DNA of 64,000 nt from assembly GCA_900163555.1 (NCBI GenBank), contig FUHX01000012.1, forward strand, positions 38,758-102,757, given 5' to 3'. Positions 53,403-62,054 of the stretch are shown in pieces. The stretch comes from Actinomycetales bacterium JB111 (lineage in GTDB: Bacteria > Actinomycetota > Actinomycetes > Actinomycetales > Actinomycetaceae). The notes beneath the pieces are model-generated. The model was given only the letters and a program-made list of their open reading frames with translations, did no database searches and was not told the DNA's origin. How positions within the stretch are numbered: the stretch's first letter is position 1; each line of letters starts with the position of its first letter. Position numbers and translations under genes: made by a program.

Positions 53403-54208
53403 CGGGACTCCTCGTTCCCGTCCTCGAAGCTCACGGACACGGACCCGAGGGGGCCGAAGTCTGCCGTGAACGTGCTGCCGGGTGTCGCGTCGGCGGCAGG
53501 ACACACGCTCCCGGGCAGCACCACGGAGCCTGCGGGCAGCACGGCACCGTACGTGCCGAGGCGGTTGGCGAGCCAGGTCAGCGCGCTCAGCGGCGAGCCG
53601 AGGACGTCGGCCCCCCGTCCTGTGCCGACCGTCTCGCCGTTGCGGGTGAGGGTGACGTCGAGGCCGACGATGTCGACGTCCGCGAGACGACGCTCGGTCC
53701 GGCCGAGCACGAAACCGCCGAAGCTGGCGTTGTCCGCGATCGTGTCCGGGAGGGTGATGCGCCAGTCCGCGACACGGGAGTCGATGATCTCCAGGGACCC
53801 GACGACGCGGTCGACGCACCCGGCGACCTCCTCGTCGCTCAGTCCGGGGCCGGCGAGGTCGGAGCCGAGGACGAAGGCGATCTCGGGCTCGATCCTGGGC
53901 GAGATGAAGGAGGTGGCGGCGACCCTCGAGCCCTCCTCGACCTGAGTTCCCTCGAGGAGCACCCCGAAGTCGGGCTCGTCGATCCCGAGCTGTTCCTGCA
54001 TGGCGCGCGAGGTCAGCCCGACCTTGAATCCGACGGTGTCGCGACCCTGCGCCCGCCAGGCGTCGACCTGGAGCTGCTGCACGGCATAGGCGTCGTCCGG
54101 GTCCAGCCCCGGGAACTGGGCGGTCAGGGGCTCGACGGGGACACCGGTTCGTGCGGCCTCGAGAAGGATGTCGGCGGCCGCCTGCCGCTGCGAGGACGGG
54201 ATGGTCAT
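53399..54208 (-). CDS. mhpD: 2-keto-4-pentenoate hydratase
   Basis: A 269-residue member of the hydratase/decarboxylase family. It should add water to 2-hydroxypenta-2,4-dienoate to give 4-hydroxy-2-oxovalerate. Key segments are [45 protein letters not shown] (with metal-binding Glu residues in R-I-E-P-E-I) and [31 protein letters not shown]. The length is usual. Its start overlaps the stop of the hydrolase gene. Confidence 0.94.
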   Translation of the reverse strand: MTIPSSQRQAAADILLEAARTGVPVEPLTAQFPGLDPDDAYAVQQLQVDAWRAQGRDTVGFKVGLTSRAMQEQLGIDEPDFGVLLEGTQVEEGSRVAATSFISPRIEPEIAFVLGSDLAGPGLSDEEVAGCVDRVVGSLEIIDSRVADWRITLPDTIADNASFGGFVLGRTERRLADVDIVGLDVTLTRNGETVGTGRGADVLGSPLSALTWLANRLGTYGAVLPAGSVVLPGSVCPAADATPGSTFTADFGPLGSVSVSFEDGNEESR

Positions 54209-55077
54209 CAGGATTCTCCTTCACGATCACGCCAGGTTCCGGCGATGTAGTTGACGACGAGCGGGGCGAACGCGTCGGCGCGCTCGATCTGTGACCAGTG
54301 GCCGCAACGGCTGAGGATGACCGCATCGGCACCGGGAATGGTCTCGGCGAGGCGCCAGGTGCGTCTCGGGGGGATGACGTGGTCGTCCTTGCCGTGCACG
54401 AGGAGCACCGGGAGGTCGACCCGGGCAAGCTTCTCCTCGTCCAGGGGCAGTTCCGAGCGATCGCGCTCGCGTGCCGCGATGACCCGGGACAGGCGTCCGG
54501 AGTCGACCTCGTACCAGGCGACCTCCTGCCGGGCCTGCACCATCTCGTCCGCGACCAGAGAGCGTTCGGTGACGAAGCCCTCGAAGGCACGGCGGAGCGA
54601 CGGGAGGTCCGTCGCGGGGTCCGCGTGCGAACGGATGGCCGCGGAGGCAGCGGCTCCGCCGGTACCCATCGAGACGACGCCGAGGACACGATCGGGGTGG
54701 TCGATCGCCAGCTGCAGCGCGACCCAGCCGCCGAGGGAGTTCCCGACGAGCCAGGCCTGCTCGATCCCGAGCGCGTCCAGGAACCGCAGGACGTGCCTGC
54801 CCCACTCCCGGATGCCGAACTCGGCGTCGTCGGGTACCACGGTCGCGCCGAACCCCACGAGGTCGGGTGCGATCGCTCGCATCGACGGGCTCACCGCAGG
54901 AAGCGTCAGCCACCAGTTGGCGGCGGCGGAGACGCCCGTGCCCGAGCCGTGGAGGAACACGACGGGAGTGCCCGTGCCCTGTTCGTGGTAGTGCGTGACC
55001 TCGACATCACCCGTCGATATCCACTTGTCGGTCAGGTCGAAGAACTCCGGCGTCCGGTAGTCGGTTGTGTTGAGCAT
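54208..55077 (-). CDS. mhpC: Meta-cleavage product C-C hydrolase (MhpC/BphD type)
   Basis: A 289-residue alpha/beta hydrolase. The catalytic triad is Ser114 (GNSLGGW), Asp232 (HGKDDHVIP) and His260 (CGHWSQIE). [15 protein letters not shown] (43-56) forms the oxyanion region with the H-G-S-G-T-G motif typical of C-C hydrolases. It cleaves the ring-opened dienoate from the dioxygenase into 2-hydroxypentadienoate and an acid. The acid released depends on the unknown starting compound. ATG 55077 is chosen; an upstream in-frame ATG (55107) lacks family support. Confidence 0.93.
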   Translation of the reverse strand: MLNTTDYRTPEFFDLTDKWISTGDVEVTHYHEQGTGTPVVFLHGSGTGVSAAANWWLTLPAVSPSMRAIAPDLVGFGATVVPDDAEFGIREWGRHVLRFLDALGIEQAWLVGNSLGGWVALQLAIDHPDRVLGVVSMGTGGAAASAAIRSHADPATDLPSLRRAFEGFVTERSLVADEMVQARQEVAWYEVDSGRLSRVIAARERDRSELPLDEEKLARVDLPVLLVHGKDDHVIPPRRTWRLAETIPGADAVILSRCGHWSQIERADAFAPLVVNYIAGTWRDREGES

Positions 55078-55167
55078 CGTGGGGGCCTTTCGTCTCTGTC
55101 TGATCAAGCGAGTCGCTGGTCGATCCGGCTCCCTGCGGGGATGGCGCGGAGAGGTCGCCGCGATCGC

Positions 55168-56115
55168 TCAGGCTTCGGCGGTGGCCAGCGCGTTGCTCGC
55201 GACCAGGCCCATTCCGGTGATCCACGACGGGACCGGCTCGTACGCGGTCCACGTGACGGACCCGCCCCATGCGCCGACGGCTGCGGCCCAGGTGCGAAGC
55301 TCGCCCGCGCCGGGCCCTCCGGACTCGTCGACCTCGTCCGCGTCGAGCGTGCGCAGGATGGCGGGGTCGGCTGCGATCTGCTCGAGCAGGCGACGGTCCC
55401 AGTCCTCGGCCACGCGCCCGGTGGCCGTGCCGGCGGCGAGAGCGAGGGCCTTGCCCTGGCGGACCTCCTCCATCTCGTCGACCTGGGGTCGACCGTGGAT
55501 GAGGAACTCTCGCCACTCCGGGGTGATGTTCTCGTCGAACGCGTCGATGGATGCGGGCCAGTGGGACATCCCGCCCGAGCCGATGACGACGACCCGCTCG
55601 TCCCCGGCGCTCTGCGCGATCGCCGCGCCGACCGCCGCACCGAAGTCGTAGCTCCGCTCGAACGTGGGCAGCGGAGGGCAGCCCGAGTTGATGATGACGG
55701 GAACGATGGGGATGTCGAGGTCGGGGACGAGCCGCGCATAGACCTGCGTGAGGCCGTGATCGATCCGCATGTCGAGGGAGATGGCGGGGTCGAAGCCGCG
55801 CTCGGTGACGCCGTCGAAGATTGCCCGCGCGAAGGATGGTGCGGTGGGGAGCTCGCCCTTGGGCGAGAAGTAGTCGCCGACGCCCTCGATCCGCTCGATC
55901 CCGATGGTGAACGGCGGGAGCAGGTCGTAGAAGACGCCGCGCGCGTGGTCGGGACCGAAGACGACGACGACGTCCGGCCGGAGGTCCGCGAGGATCGCTC
56001 GGGCGCGGGAGACGGACTCGACGAACTCCGCGCCCGGACTGCCGGCGTCCGGGTCGGGCGCGAGGTTCCACAGGGGTGAGTGGGAGAGGCTGATGGTGCC
56101 GACTACCTGGGCCAT
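55168..56115 (-). CDS. mhpB: Class III extradiol ring-cleavage dioxygenase (MhpB type)
   Basis: A 315-residue LigB-superfamily Fe(II) dioxygenase. Motifs parallel E. coli MhpB over the whole length: LSHSPL (His12), VVFGPDHARGVFYDLLPPF (His57), RIDHGLTQ (His120), VIGSGGMSHWP (His185) and the C-terminal WAAAVGAWGGSVTWTAYEPVPSWITGMGLVASN. It opens a catechol-type ring next to the hydroxyls. MhpB acts on 2,3-dihydroxyphenylpropionate; this enzyme may use that or a related substituted catechol. No ring hydroxylase is encoded in the same operon. Confidence 0.92.
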   Translation of the reverse strand: MAQVVGTISLSHSPLWNLAPDPDAGSPGAEFVESVSRARAILADLRPDVVVVFGPDHARGVFYDLLPPFTIGIERIEGVGDYFSPKGELPTAPSFARAIFDGVTERGFDPAISLDMRIDHGLTQVYARLVPDLDIPIVPVIINSGCPPLPTFERSYDFGAAVGAAIAQSAGDERVVVIGSGGMSHWPASIDAFDENITPEWREFLIHGRPQVDEMEEVRQGKALALAAGTATGRVAEDWDRRLLEQIAADPAILRTLDADEVDESGGPGAGELRTWAAAVGAWGGSVTWTAYEPVPSWITGMGLVASNALATAEA

Positions 56116-56177
56116 GGTCTGTCCTGTTCGTGGTTGTGGGGTGGGGATGGATGTACTGGTGTCGAGGAGGCCCGGCC

Positions 56178-56729
56178 TCAGTGGCCGAGGGGGATGGTGC
56201 CGCCGATGAGGACGAAGGCGACGAGCGCGGGTGCGGACGAGCGGTTGGACCACGCGTGTCGGGTACCGCGCTGGACGAGGACGTCGCCCGGTCCCATGAG
56301 CCTCTCCTCGCCGTCGTCGAGGACGGCCCAGATCTCGCCCGCGATCACGATCGCGTAGTCGAGTGAGGCGGTGGCGTGGACCTGATCGCTCGGCCCGCCC
56401 TCGCGGTCCCGCCAGTCGCTGTCCGGCGGGAACTCGACAGTGCGGAAGACCGATCCACAAGGCGGGGGCTCCAGGGCGACGGGTCCGGAGACGCCGTCCT
56501 CGGCCGGGCCGTTGTTGTCGACGGGCACGGAGGAGTGCTGCCAGAAGTTCGTCACAACGAAGGTGGGAGTGTCGGCGACGACCTGGACCGAAGGACTTTC
56601 GCTGTCGGCGACAAAGCGTGCGCGACCTGCGTCGTCCACACCGGTGACGAGCCGGCGGAAGCGCCGGGTGCTCGGCGCCGGGACGGTGGCGGCCGACAGC
56701 GTGACGTGGTGTTCGGTCGGGTTGGACAT
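56178..56729 (-). CDS. Cupin-domain protein of the meta-cleavage operon
   Basis: A 183-residue protein. The C-terminal half is a cupin: ATASLDYAIVIAGEIWAVLDDGEERLMGPGDVLVQRGTRHAWSNRSSAPALVAFVLIGG. The typical first cupin motif histidines are partly missing (the strand reads SLDYAIVIAGE), while R-G-T-R-H-A-W keeps the second. The N-terminal half has a WQHSSVPVDNNGP stretch and a hydrophobic strand set. Similar proteins occur next to aromatic or terpenoid degradation genes. An isomerase or sensor-like role is possible, but nothing in the sequence decides it. Confidence 0.82.
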   Translation of the reverse strand: MSNPTEHHVTLSAATVPAPSTRRFRRLVTGVDDAGRARFVADSESPSVQVVADTPTFVVTNFWQHSSVPVDNNGPAEDGVSGPVALEPPPCGSVFRTVEFPPDSDWRDREGGPSDQVHATASLDYAIVIAGEIWAVLDDGEERLMGPGDVLVQRGTRHAWSNRSSAPALVAFVLIGGTIPLGH

Positions 56730-56752
56730 GGGTGTGGCTCCTTCGGTGCTGC

Positions 56753-57502
56753 TCACGGGACCAGCGAGAATCCGCCGTCGACGACGACGGTCTGACCGGT
56801 CGTGTATTCGGCCCCGATGAGGCCGGTGATCAGGTCGGCGACGTCCTCGGGGCGACCCGTCCTGCGAAGAGGTGCTCGCTCCCGCCACGCCGCGATGAGG
56901 TCCTCCCAGCCGTCGCCGCTCGTCCAGCTGGTCTCGATGAGTCCAGGTGCGACCGCGTTGATCCGGATCTCCGGTCCGAGAACCGCACCGAGGAGCTTGA
57001 CCATGTGGTGCATGGCCGCCTTGCTCACGGCGTAGGGAATGCTGCTGCCGCCGACGTCGACGCCTGCGAGGGCTCCGGTGAGGGTGATCGATCCGGCTGG
57101 CGACTGACGCAGGTGCGGTGCCGCGGCCTGCACGAGCCGCCAGGGTGCGATGACGTTCATCCCGAGGATCCGCTCCCACACGTCGTCGGTGACGGCGTCG
57201 ATGTCCCCGTGGGGGATGCGCTGGGTCGCGCCCGCCGTGTAGACGACCGTGTCGAGACGACCGAGGACGTCGGCCGCGGTGCCGACGACATCGTGCGCGG
57301 CGCTCGGGGAGCCGAGATCGGCTCGGATGTAGCGGGCTCCCGGCATTTCCTGCGCGATCGCCTCGCCCAGCTCGGCGGGGCGTGAGCCTGAGATCGCCAC
57401 GCGCCAGCCTCGACCGGAGAGCGAGTGGGCGACCGCCCGGCCGATGCCGGACGTGCCGCCGACAACCAGTGCGGCGCGGGGGGCGCGAGAGTCAGCATCC
57501 AC
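56753..57502 (-). CDS. SDR-family oxidoreductase, first gene of the meta-cleavage operon
   Basis: 249 residues, starting at GTG 57502 with GGAGGT upstream. The cofactor motif is GGTSGIG (15-21). The active-site Tyr157 and Lys161 (YAVSK) are present. The Ser normally 13 residues before the Tyr is Ala144 (TGALAG), so the classical triad is incomplete. NAPG-like (NAVAPGLIETSW) and the C-terminal VVDGGFS are normal. It may oxidise a side-chain alcohol or a dihydrodiol of the aromatic substrate. It is the promoter-proximal gene, divergent from padR across a 210-base gap with three operator boxes. Confidence 0.87.
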   Translation of the reverse strand: MDADSRAPRAALVVGGTSGIGRAVAHSLSGRGWRVAISGSRPAELGEAIAQEMPGARYIRADLGSPSAAHDVVGTAADVLGRLDTVVYTAGATQRIPHGDIDAVTDDVWERILGMNVIAPWRLVQAAAPHLRQSPAGSITLTGALAGVDVGGSSIPYAVSKAAMHHMVKLLGAVLGPEIRINAVAPGLIETSWTSGDGWEDLIAAWRERAPLRRTGRPEDVADLITGLIGAEYTTGQTVVVDGGFSLVP

Positions 57503-57567
57503 GAGTAGGTGACCTCCACTGCGGTGTGGGTTTCGGGACAGTTCGCCGCTCCTGTGCGGCAGACAGG

Positions 57568-57596
57568 AGTTTGCTATGTCTGTGGAAGCATGTCAA
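57568..57596 (-). promoter_or_regulatory. Promoter of the meta-cleavage operon
   Basis: On the minus strand a perfect -35 TTGACA (57596-57591) is followed after 17 bases by CAAACT (57573-57568) as -10. The -35 lies inside the central PadR box, which fits repression by PadR. The start codon at 57502 is 65 bases downstream. Confidence 0.55.
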
Positions 57597-57619
57597 GACA
57601 TACATGATGGCGAGGACAT
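57576..57619. promoter_or_regulatory. Three phased PadR boxes (ATGT-N8-ACAT type)
   Basis: Box 1 is ATGT-N8-GCAT (57576-57591), box 2 is a perfect ATGT-N8-ACAT (57590-57605, extended to CATGT-N8-ACATG) and box 3 is ATGA-N8-ACAT (57604-57619). Their starts are exactly 14 bp apart, so neighbouring boxes share 2 bases. ATGT-N8-ACAT is the known PadR consensus. They lie between the padR gene and the meta-cleavage operon. Confidence 0.8.
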
Positions 57620-57712
57620 GATTCGGTGCGTGCCGCGAGAGAACGACGGCGCCCGCGTCATACGGCCGACCACTCCGGACGGGCGGGGCTGCCGCCGGGT
57701 ACCGTCCGGGGC

Positions 57713-58330
57713 ATGTCCCTCGAACATGTCATTCTCGGCTGGCTGCGCACCGGCCCCGGATCGGGGTACGACCTCGTTCGGCAGCTCGACCAGGGGCTGG
57801 CCTGGTTCTGGTCGGCACCGCACAGCCAGATCTATCCGCTCCTGCGCAAGATGGAGGAGGCGGGGCTGGTCACCTCGCACTCCGAGATCGTCGGAGAGCG
57901 ACTCGAAAAGCGGATCTACTCCGTGACCCCGGCCGGGGTCGACAAGGTGGAGGCATGGGCGGCGGAGGCCGTACGCTACCCGCCGAACCGTGACGTCGAA
58001 CGCCTGAAGCTGATCTTCGGCGACCACGGCAGTACCGAGGACATCCGCCGGCACCTGCAGGACCATCGCACGCACTACACGGAGCGGCGGGACACCTTGA
58101 AGGAGTTCGCAGAGGTCCTCGTGTCGCGTCGCCATGCCCGAATCGAGAGCCGGATCGCGCGGGGCGTCGACGACAAGCAGCGTGAGCTCATCCTCGAGCT
58201 CAGGCGCGCAGCGTACGAGGGGGACATTCGTCGCGCCGAGGGAGAGATCTCCTGGGCTGAGGACCTCCTGGCATGGCTGGACGACTTCGAACAGCGTTGG
58301 GCACAGAGTCCGGCGCAGGACGGTGGGTGA
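57713..58330 (+). CDS. padR: PadR-family transcriptional repressor
   Basis: 205 residues. The N-terminal winged helix (1-85) has the PadR pattern: HVILGWLRTGPGSGYDLVRQLDQGLAWFWSAPHSQIYPLLRKMEEAGLVTSHSEIVGERLEKRIYSVTPAG. The C-terminal Vir_act_alpha_C-type helical domain (about 95-195) mediates dimerisation. PadR proteins respond to phenolic acids. The gene is divergent from the meta-cleavage operon and should repress it through the three boxes at 57576-57619. The start is ATG 57713, giving MSLEHVILG. Confidence 0.93.
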   Translation: MSLEHVILGWLRTGPGSGYDLVRQLDQGLAWFWSAPHSQIYPLLRKMEEAGLVTSHSEIVGERLEKRIYSVTPAGVDKVEAWAAEAVRYPPNRDVERLKLIFGDHGSTEDIRRHLQDHRTHYTERRDTLKEFAEVLVSRRHARIESRIARGVDDKQRELILELRRAAYEGDIRRAEGEISWAEDLLAWLDDFEQRWAQSPAQDGG

Positions 58331-58432
58331 GGGGGCGAGCCGATGTGGGCGGGGTGCGACGTCGGGGCGGTGAGTGGCGCGTTCTGTCGCCCAGGCCGAC
58401 CACACACCGCCCATTCGTCGCCAACAGGCAAC

Positions 58433-58466
58433 GGCCGGCCCGTCGGATCGCTCCGACAGGCCGGCC
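58433..58466. terminator. Bidirectional terminator between padR and the SDR/kinase pair
   Basis: GGCCGGCC-C-GTCGGA and TCCGAC-A-GGCCGGCC form a 15-position stem with one mismatch and a TCGC loop, in the 169-base gap between converging genes. Confidence 0.75.
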
Positions 58467-58499
58467 GCCGCGCTGCGATCGCCTGGGGGACGTCCGCGC

Positions 58500-59255
58500 T
58501 CAGCGCATGAGCATGCCGCCGGTGACGTCCACGGCAGTGCCCGTCATGTAGGAGGCGACGGGCGAGACGAGGAACGCCGCGATCTTCGCGAGCTCCTCCG
58601 GCTGCGACGGCCGGCCGCGCGGGATCCGGTTCGCGTAGTAGTCCGGCCGGGCCGCGAGGGCGTCGGCGGACATCGGCGAGTGCATCATCCCGATGAGGAA
58701 GCTGTTCGCGTTGATCGGGGCGCTGCCGAGCTCGCGGGCGAGCGACACGGTGAAGTTCGACAGCCCGGCCTTCGACGCGGCGTACGGGGAGTGTCCCGTC
58801 GTCGAGCCGTGGAAGCCCGCCTGCGAGGAGATGTTGAGGATGCTGCCCCAGGGCAGGTCAGTCTCTCGCGCGTAGGTGACGAACTGCTGGCAGAGCATGA
58901 CCGGCGCGCGCAGGTTGACGTCCATGGTCCGGTCCCAGTGGTCGTCGTCGATCTCGCCGACGTAGCCCGAGAGCCAGATCCCCGCGTTGTTGACGAGGAT
59001 GTCGAGCCCGCCGAGCGCCTCGATCGCGGTCGGCACGAGGGTGGCGACCTGCTCCCGGTCGGCGAGGTCGCCGGGCAGCGCCACGATCCCTTCGCCGCCG
59101 AGGTCGGTCACCATCTGCTCCGCCTCGTCCTTGCGGCTGCGGTAGTTGAAGGCCACCTGCGCGCCCTCGGCGTGCAGGACCTCCACGAGCGCCCGGCCGA
59201 GCCCCGACGCCCCGCCCGTGACGAGGGCGCGCTTGCCTGCGAGTCCCAGGTCCAT
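58500..59255 (-). CDS. SDR-family polyol/sugar dehydrogenase
   Basis: 251 residues. The cofactor motif is TGGASGLG (13-20). The catalytic Ser, Tyr and Lys are in ILNISSQAGFHGSTTGHSPYAASKAGL. NSFLIGMMHSPM replaces the usual NxxxPG-x-xxT region, and VDVTGGMLMR is the C-terminus. It follows the FGGY kinase gene by 5 bases in the same direction, so the two form one operon. The pair suggests interconversion of a polyol or a rare ketose and its phosphorylation, with the dehydrogenase acting before the kinase. The substrate is unproven. Confidence 0.88.
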   Translation of the reverse strand: MDLGLAGKRALVTGGASGLGRALVEVLHAEGAQVAFNYRSRKDEAEQMVTDLGGEGIVALPGDLADREQVATLVPTAIEALGGLDILVNNAGIWLSGYVGEIDDDHWDRTMDVNLRAPVMLCQQFVTYARETDLPWGSILNISSQAGFHGSTTGHSPYAASKAGLSNFTVSLARELGSAPINANSFLIGMMHSPMSADALAARPDYYANRIPRGRPSQPEELAKIAAFLVSPVASYMTGTAVDVTGGMLMR

Positions 59256-59260
59256 GGCCG

Positions 59261-60775
59261 TCACCGCTGGGTGTCGAGGTAGGCGGTGAAGCGCGCGAAC
59301 CGCTTCGCCCACAGCTCGGTGAAGGCGGGATCCGGCTCGACGACGGCGCGCGGGTCGCGCGTCATCTTCTCCACCGCGGTCCGCACGTCCGGCCAGATAC
59401 CGCCGGCGACGGCGCCCACGGCCGCCACGCCGAGCGTGCCGGCCTCCGGCGCGTCGACGACCTCCAGCGGGCTGCCGAGCGCGTCCGCGAACATCTGCGT
59501 CCACAGCTCGGAGTTCGAGGCCCCGCCGGTGAAGGTGATCTCGTCCTTCAGCGGCGCGTAGTCGCGCAGGCGCGTGATGTGGTGCAGGTGCATGAGGATG
59601 ACGCCCTCGTACACGGCCCGCACCATGTGGCGGATCTCGTGGTACGCGTTCAGGCCGATGAAACCGGCGCGGCCGTGGGGGACCACGTCGGAGCCGTTGA
59701 TGAACGGGATGAAGAACGGGTCGTCGTCGCTGGGCGTGATCTCCTGGATCATCCGCTCGCAGGTGGCGAAGATCTTCGCGCTGTCCGGCTCCACCCCGCC
59801 GAACTCCCGCAGGATGCCGCCGACGACCTCGCGGAGGTACCACTCGAGGTTGGCCACGCCGTTCGGGCTGGAGTCGAGGACGATGAAGGTGCCCGGCACC
59901 GGGTAGACGGCGGTCAGCCACGCGTCGGTGTCCGTGATCGGCTCGGTGGAGACGAACTCGTTGATGCTCCACGTGCCCGTGACGGCGGCCGCCTTGTTCG
60001 CGTCGACGACGCCCGCGGCGAGGGCCGCGGCCGCGACGTCGGCGCAGCCGCCGGCCACCGGGGTGCCCTCGGCGAGGCCGGTGAGCGAGGCGACCTCGGC
60101 CGTGATGCGGCCGCCGATTCCGGTGGACTCCACGATCGGGGGCAGCTTGTCGAACCAGCGCTCGATGCCCCAGTAGGCCATGAGCTCGCGGTCGTAAGAA
60201 CGGTTGGGCACGTCCATGAGGGAGATGAACGAGGCGTCGGTCAGCTCCATCGTGATCTCACCGGTCAGGCGGAAGCGGATGTAGTCCTTGACCATGAGGA
60301 TCCAGTCGGTGGCCTCGAAGGCCTCCGGCTCGTTGAGGTCCAGCCACCGCAGGAGGGCGTTCGGCTGGCCGGCCCACGTGGTGGAGAGGGTCTTCGCACG
60401 CGCACGCTCGTCGAAGTCGTCGCGGGCGAGCCACTCGTCCACGACCGACTGCGCGCGGGAGTCGGTCGAGATGATGCCGTTGCGGGCGGGGCGGCCGTCC
60501 GCCTTCGAGAGGTACAGGCCGTTGCCGTGGCCGGTGATGGAGACCGAGGCGATCTGCGTCGGGTCGATGGCCGCGGCCTCGAGGCAGCCGCGGATGGCGT
60601 CGATGTTCGCCTGCCACAGGTCGTCGACGTTGCGCTCGGTCCACTGCGGGTGGGGAGTAAGCGTCTCGACCTTGGCGCCGTAGTGGGCCACGAGCTCGCC
60701 ATCGGCGGAGTACAGGCACGCCTTGGTGACCGTTCCTCCGTTGTCGATTCCGAGCACGTATCGGCTGTCGTTCAT
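59261..60775 (-). CDS. lyxK: FGGY carbohydrate kinase, L-xylulose-kinase-like
   Basis: 504 residues. The FGGY N-domain begins YVLGIDNGGTVTKACLYSADGE with the phosphate-binding D-N-G-G-T motif. Substrate region PQWTERNVDDLWQANIDAI and ISITGHGNGLYLSKADGRPARNGIISTDSRA are close in pattern to E. coli LyxK, as are VPVAGGCADVAAAALAAGV and the ATP-side FTGGASNSELWTQMFADALG. It should phosphorylate a ketopentose or similar sugar. The gene symbol is by resemblance only. The start ATG 60775 lies 31 bases downstream of a GntR/HutC-type operator. Confidence 0.88.
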   Translation of the reverse strand: MNDSRYVLGIDNGGTVTKACLYSADGELVAHYGAKVETLTPHPQWTERNVDDLWQANIDAIRGCLEAAAIDPTQIASVSITGHGNGLYLSKADGRPARNGIISTDSRAQSVVDEWLARDDFDERARAKTLSTTWAGQPNALLRWLDLNEPEAFEATDWILMVKDYIRFRLTGEITMELTDASFISLMDVPNRSYDRELMAYWGIERWFDKLPPIVESTGIGGRITAEVASLTGLAEGTPVAGGCADVAAAALAAGVVDANKAAAVTGTWSINEFVSTEPITDTDAWLTAVYPVPGTFIVLDSSPNGVANLEWYLREVVGGILREFGGVEPDSAKIFATCERMIQEITPSDDDPFFIPFINGSDVVPHGRAGFIGLNAYHEIRHMVRAVYEGVILMHLHHITRLRDYAPLKDEITFTGGASNSELWTQMFADALGSPLEVVDAPEAGTLGVAAVGAVAGGIWPDVRTAVEKMTRDPRAVVEPDPAFTELWAKRFARFTAYLDTQR

Positions 60776-60804
60776 GGGGTGGGCTCCCTCGTTGGAGATG
60801 GCAC

Positions 60805-60816
60805 TTGTCTATACAG
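60805..60816. promoter_or_regulatory. GntR/HutC-type operator before the kinase operon
   Basis: TTGTCTATACAG contains GTCTATAC, which fits the HutC-subfamily consensus core GT-M-TA-K-AC. Read on the minus strand it also offers TATAGA as a -10-like hexamer. No GntR gene is present in the window, so the regulator would be encoded elsewhere. Confidence 0.5.
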
Positions 60817-60875
60817 GCTACGTCGCCCGTCGGGCGCCCACCGCCGCGGACAGAAGGTGGACCGGCCCGGCGCCG

Positions 60876-61979
60876 TCAGGCCCGGCGCAGCTGCCCGGCG
60901 AGGGGGCAGGCCCAGATGTCGACGTCCCCGCGGCCGGTGCGGTGGAGGTGCTCGGTGACCGCCCGGTAGGCCGACGCGAGGGACGTCTCGGTGTACTTCA
61001 CGCCGAGCTTCGCGCAGTACTCGCGCACGAGCGGAGCCACGCGCCGCAGGTTGGGCCGGGCCATCGAGGGGAAGAGGTGATGCTCCACCTGGAAGTTCAG
61101 CCCGCCCATGAAGGTGTCGAGCCAGCGGCCGCCGGAGATGTTGCGGCTCATGAGGACCTGGCGGGAGAGGAAGTCCAGCTTCATGCCCCTCGGCGCGAGG
61201 GGCATGCCCACGTGGTTGGGCGCGAACGACAGCCCCATGTAGACGCCGAACACGGCCAGCTGCAGGCCGATGAAGGCCGCCGCCTTTCCCGGGGAGAGCA
61301 CGAGGAAGACAAGCGCGACGTAGCTGCCGAGCCGGAGCGCGATGAAGAGGGCCTCGACCCACCTGTGCTCGACCTTCCCACGGGAGAAGAGCCGTGCCAC
61401 GCCCTGGGCGTGGAGGTTGACCCCCTCCAGCGTGAGCAGCGGGTAGAACGTCCAGGCCTGGATCCGCGCGAAGAAACGCCCGACGCGGGACCGGCCCCGA
61501 GCGTCCTCGCCGGTCCAGGCGACGGCGCCCGGCGCGATGTCCGGGTCGGCCTCGACCTTGTTCGGCGCCGCGTGGTGCTTGGAGTGCTTCTTGTTCCACC
61601 ACCCCGACCCCATGCCGGTGATGAGGTTGATGACCACGAGCGACGCCCACCGGTTCTTCCGCCCGGAGACGAAGACCTGCCGGTGGGCCGCGTCGTGACC
61701 GAGGAACGCGGTCTGGGCCATGAGCAGCGCGAGTGCGGTCGCGATGCCGAGCTGCCACCACGAGTCACCGATGAGGACGAACGCCACCATGAGGGCCGCG
61801 CCGATCGCCAGGAGGACGCCGAACTTGGTCCAGTAGTAGCCGTACGCGCGCTCGAGGAGGCCCGAGCTCTTCACCTGGGCGGTCAGGTCCTTGAAGGAGC
61901 TGACGTGCCGGTCGCGCGGTCGGGCGCGTCCGTCGTCGGTCGTCGTGGGCGGTGGGGACGTCGGTGCGTCGACGGTCAT
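60876..61979 (-). CDS. Membrane fatty-acid desaturase
   Basis: 367 residues. Three histidine boxes are present: HDAAH (95-99), HSKHH (132-136) and QVEHH (297-301). Together they bind the di-iron centre of acyl-lipid (front-end) desaturases. Hydrophobic segments lie around 53-92, 112-125, 172-190 and 208-250. The long region between boxes 2 and 3 is usual for the family. ATG 61979 is preceded by GGAGG at 9 bases. It introduces a double bond into membrane lipid acyl chains using electrons from a ferredoxin or cytochrome b5-like donor. No desK/desR-type pair is seen. Confidence 0.93.
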   Translation of the reverse strand: MTVDAPTSPPPTTTDDGRARPRDRHVSSFKDLTAQVKSSGLLERAYGYYWTKFGVLLAIGAALMVAFVLIGDSWWQLGIATALALLMAQTAFLGHDAAHRQVFVSGRKNRWASLVVINLITGMGSGWWNKKHSKHHAAPNKVEADPDIAPGAVAWTGEDARGRSRVGRFFARIQAWTFYPLLTLEGVNLHAQGVARLFSRGKVEHRWVEALFIALRLGSYVALVFLVLSPGKAAAFIGLQLAVFGVYMGLSFAPNHVGMPLAPRGMKLDFLSRQVLMSRNISGGRWLDTFMGGLNFQVEHHLFPSMARPNLRRVAPLVREYCAKLGVKYTETSLASAYRAVTEHLHRTGRGDVDIWACPLAGQLRRA

Positions 61980-62054
61980 GTCGGGCAACCTCCACGTTGG
62001 GTGAGAGAAGCAGGAGTGCCTCGGCTCCCTCGAGACTACCGGCGGTCGGCCGGA

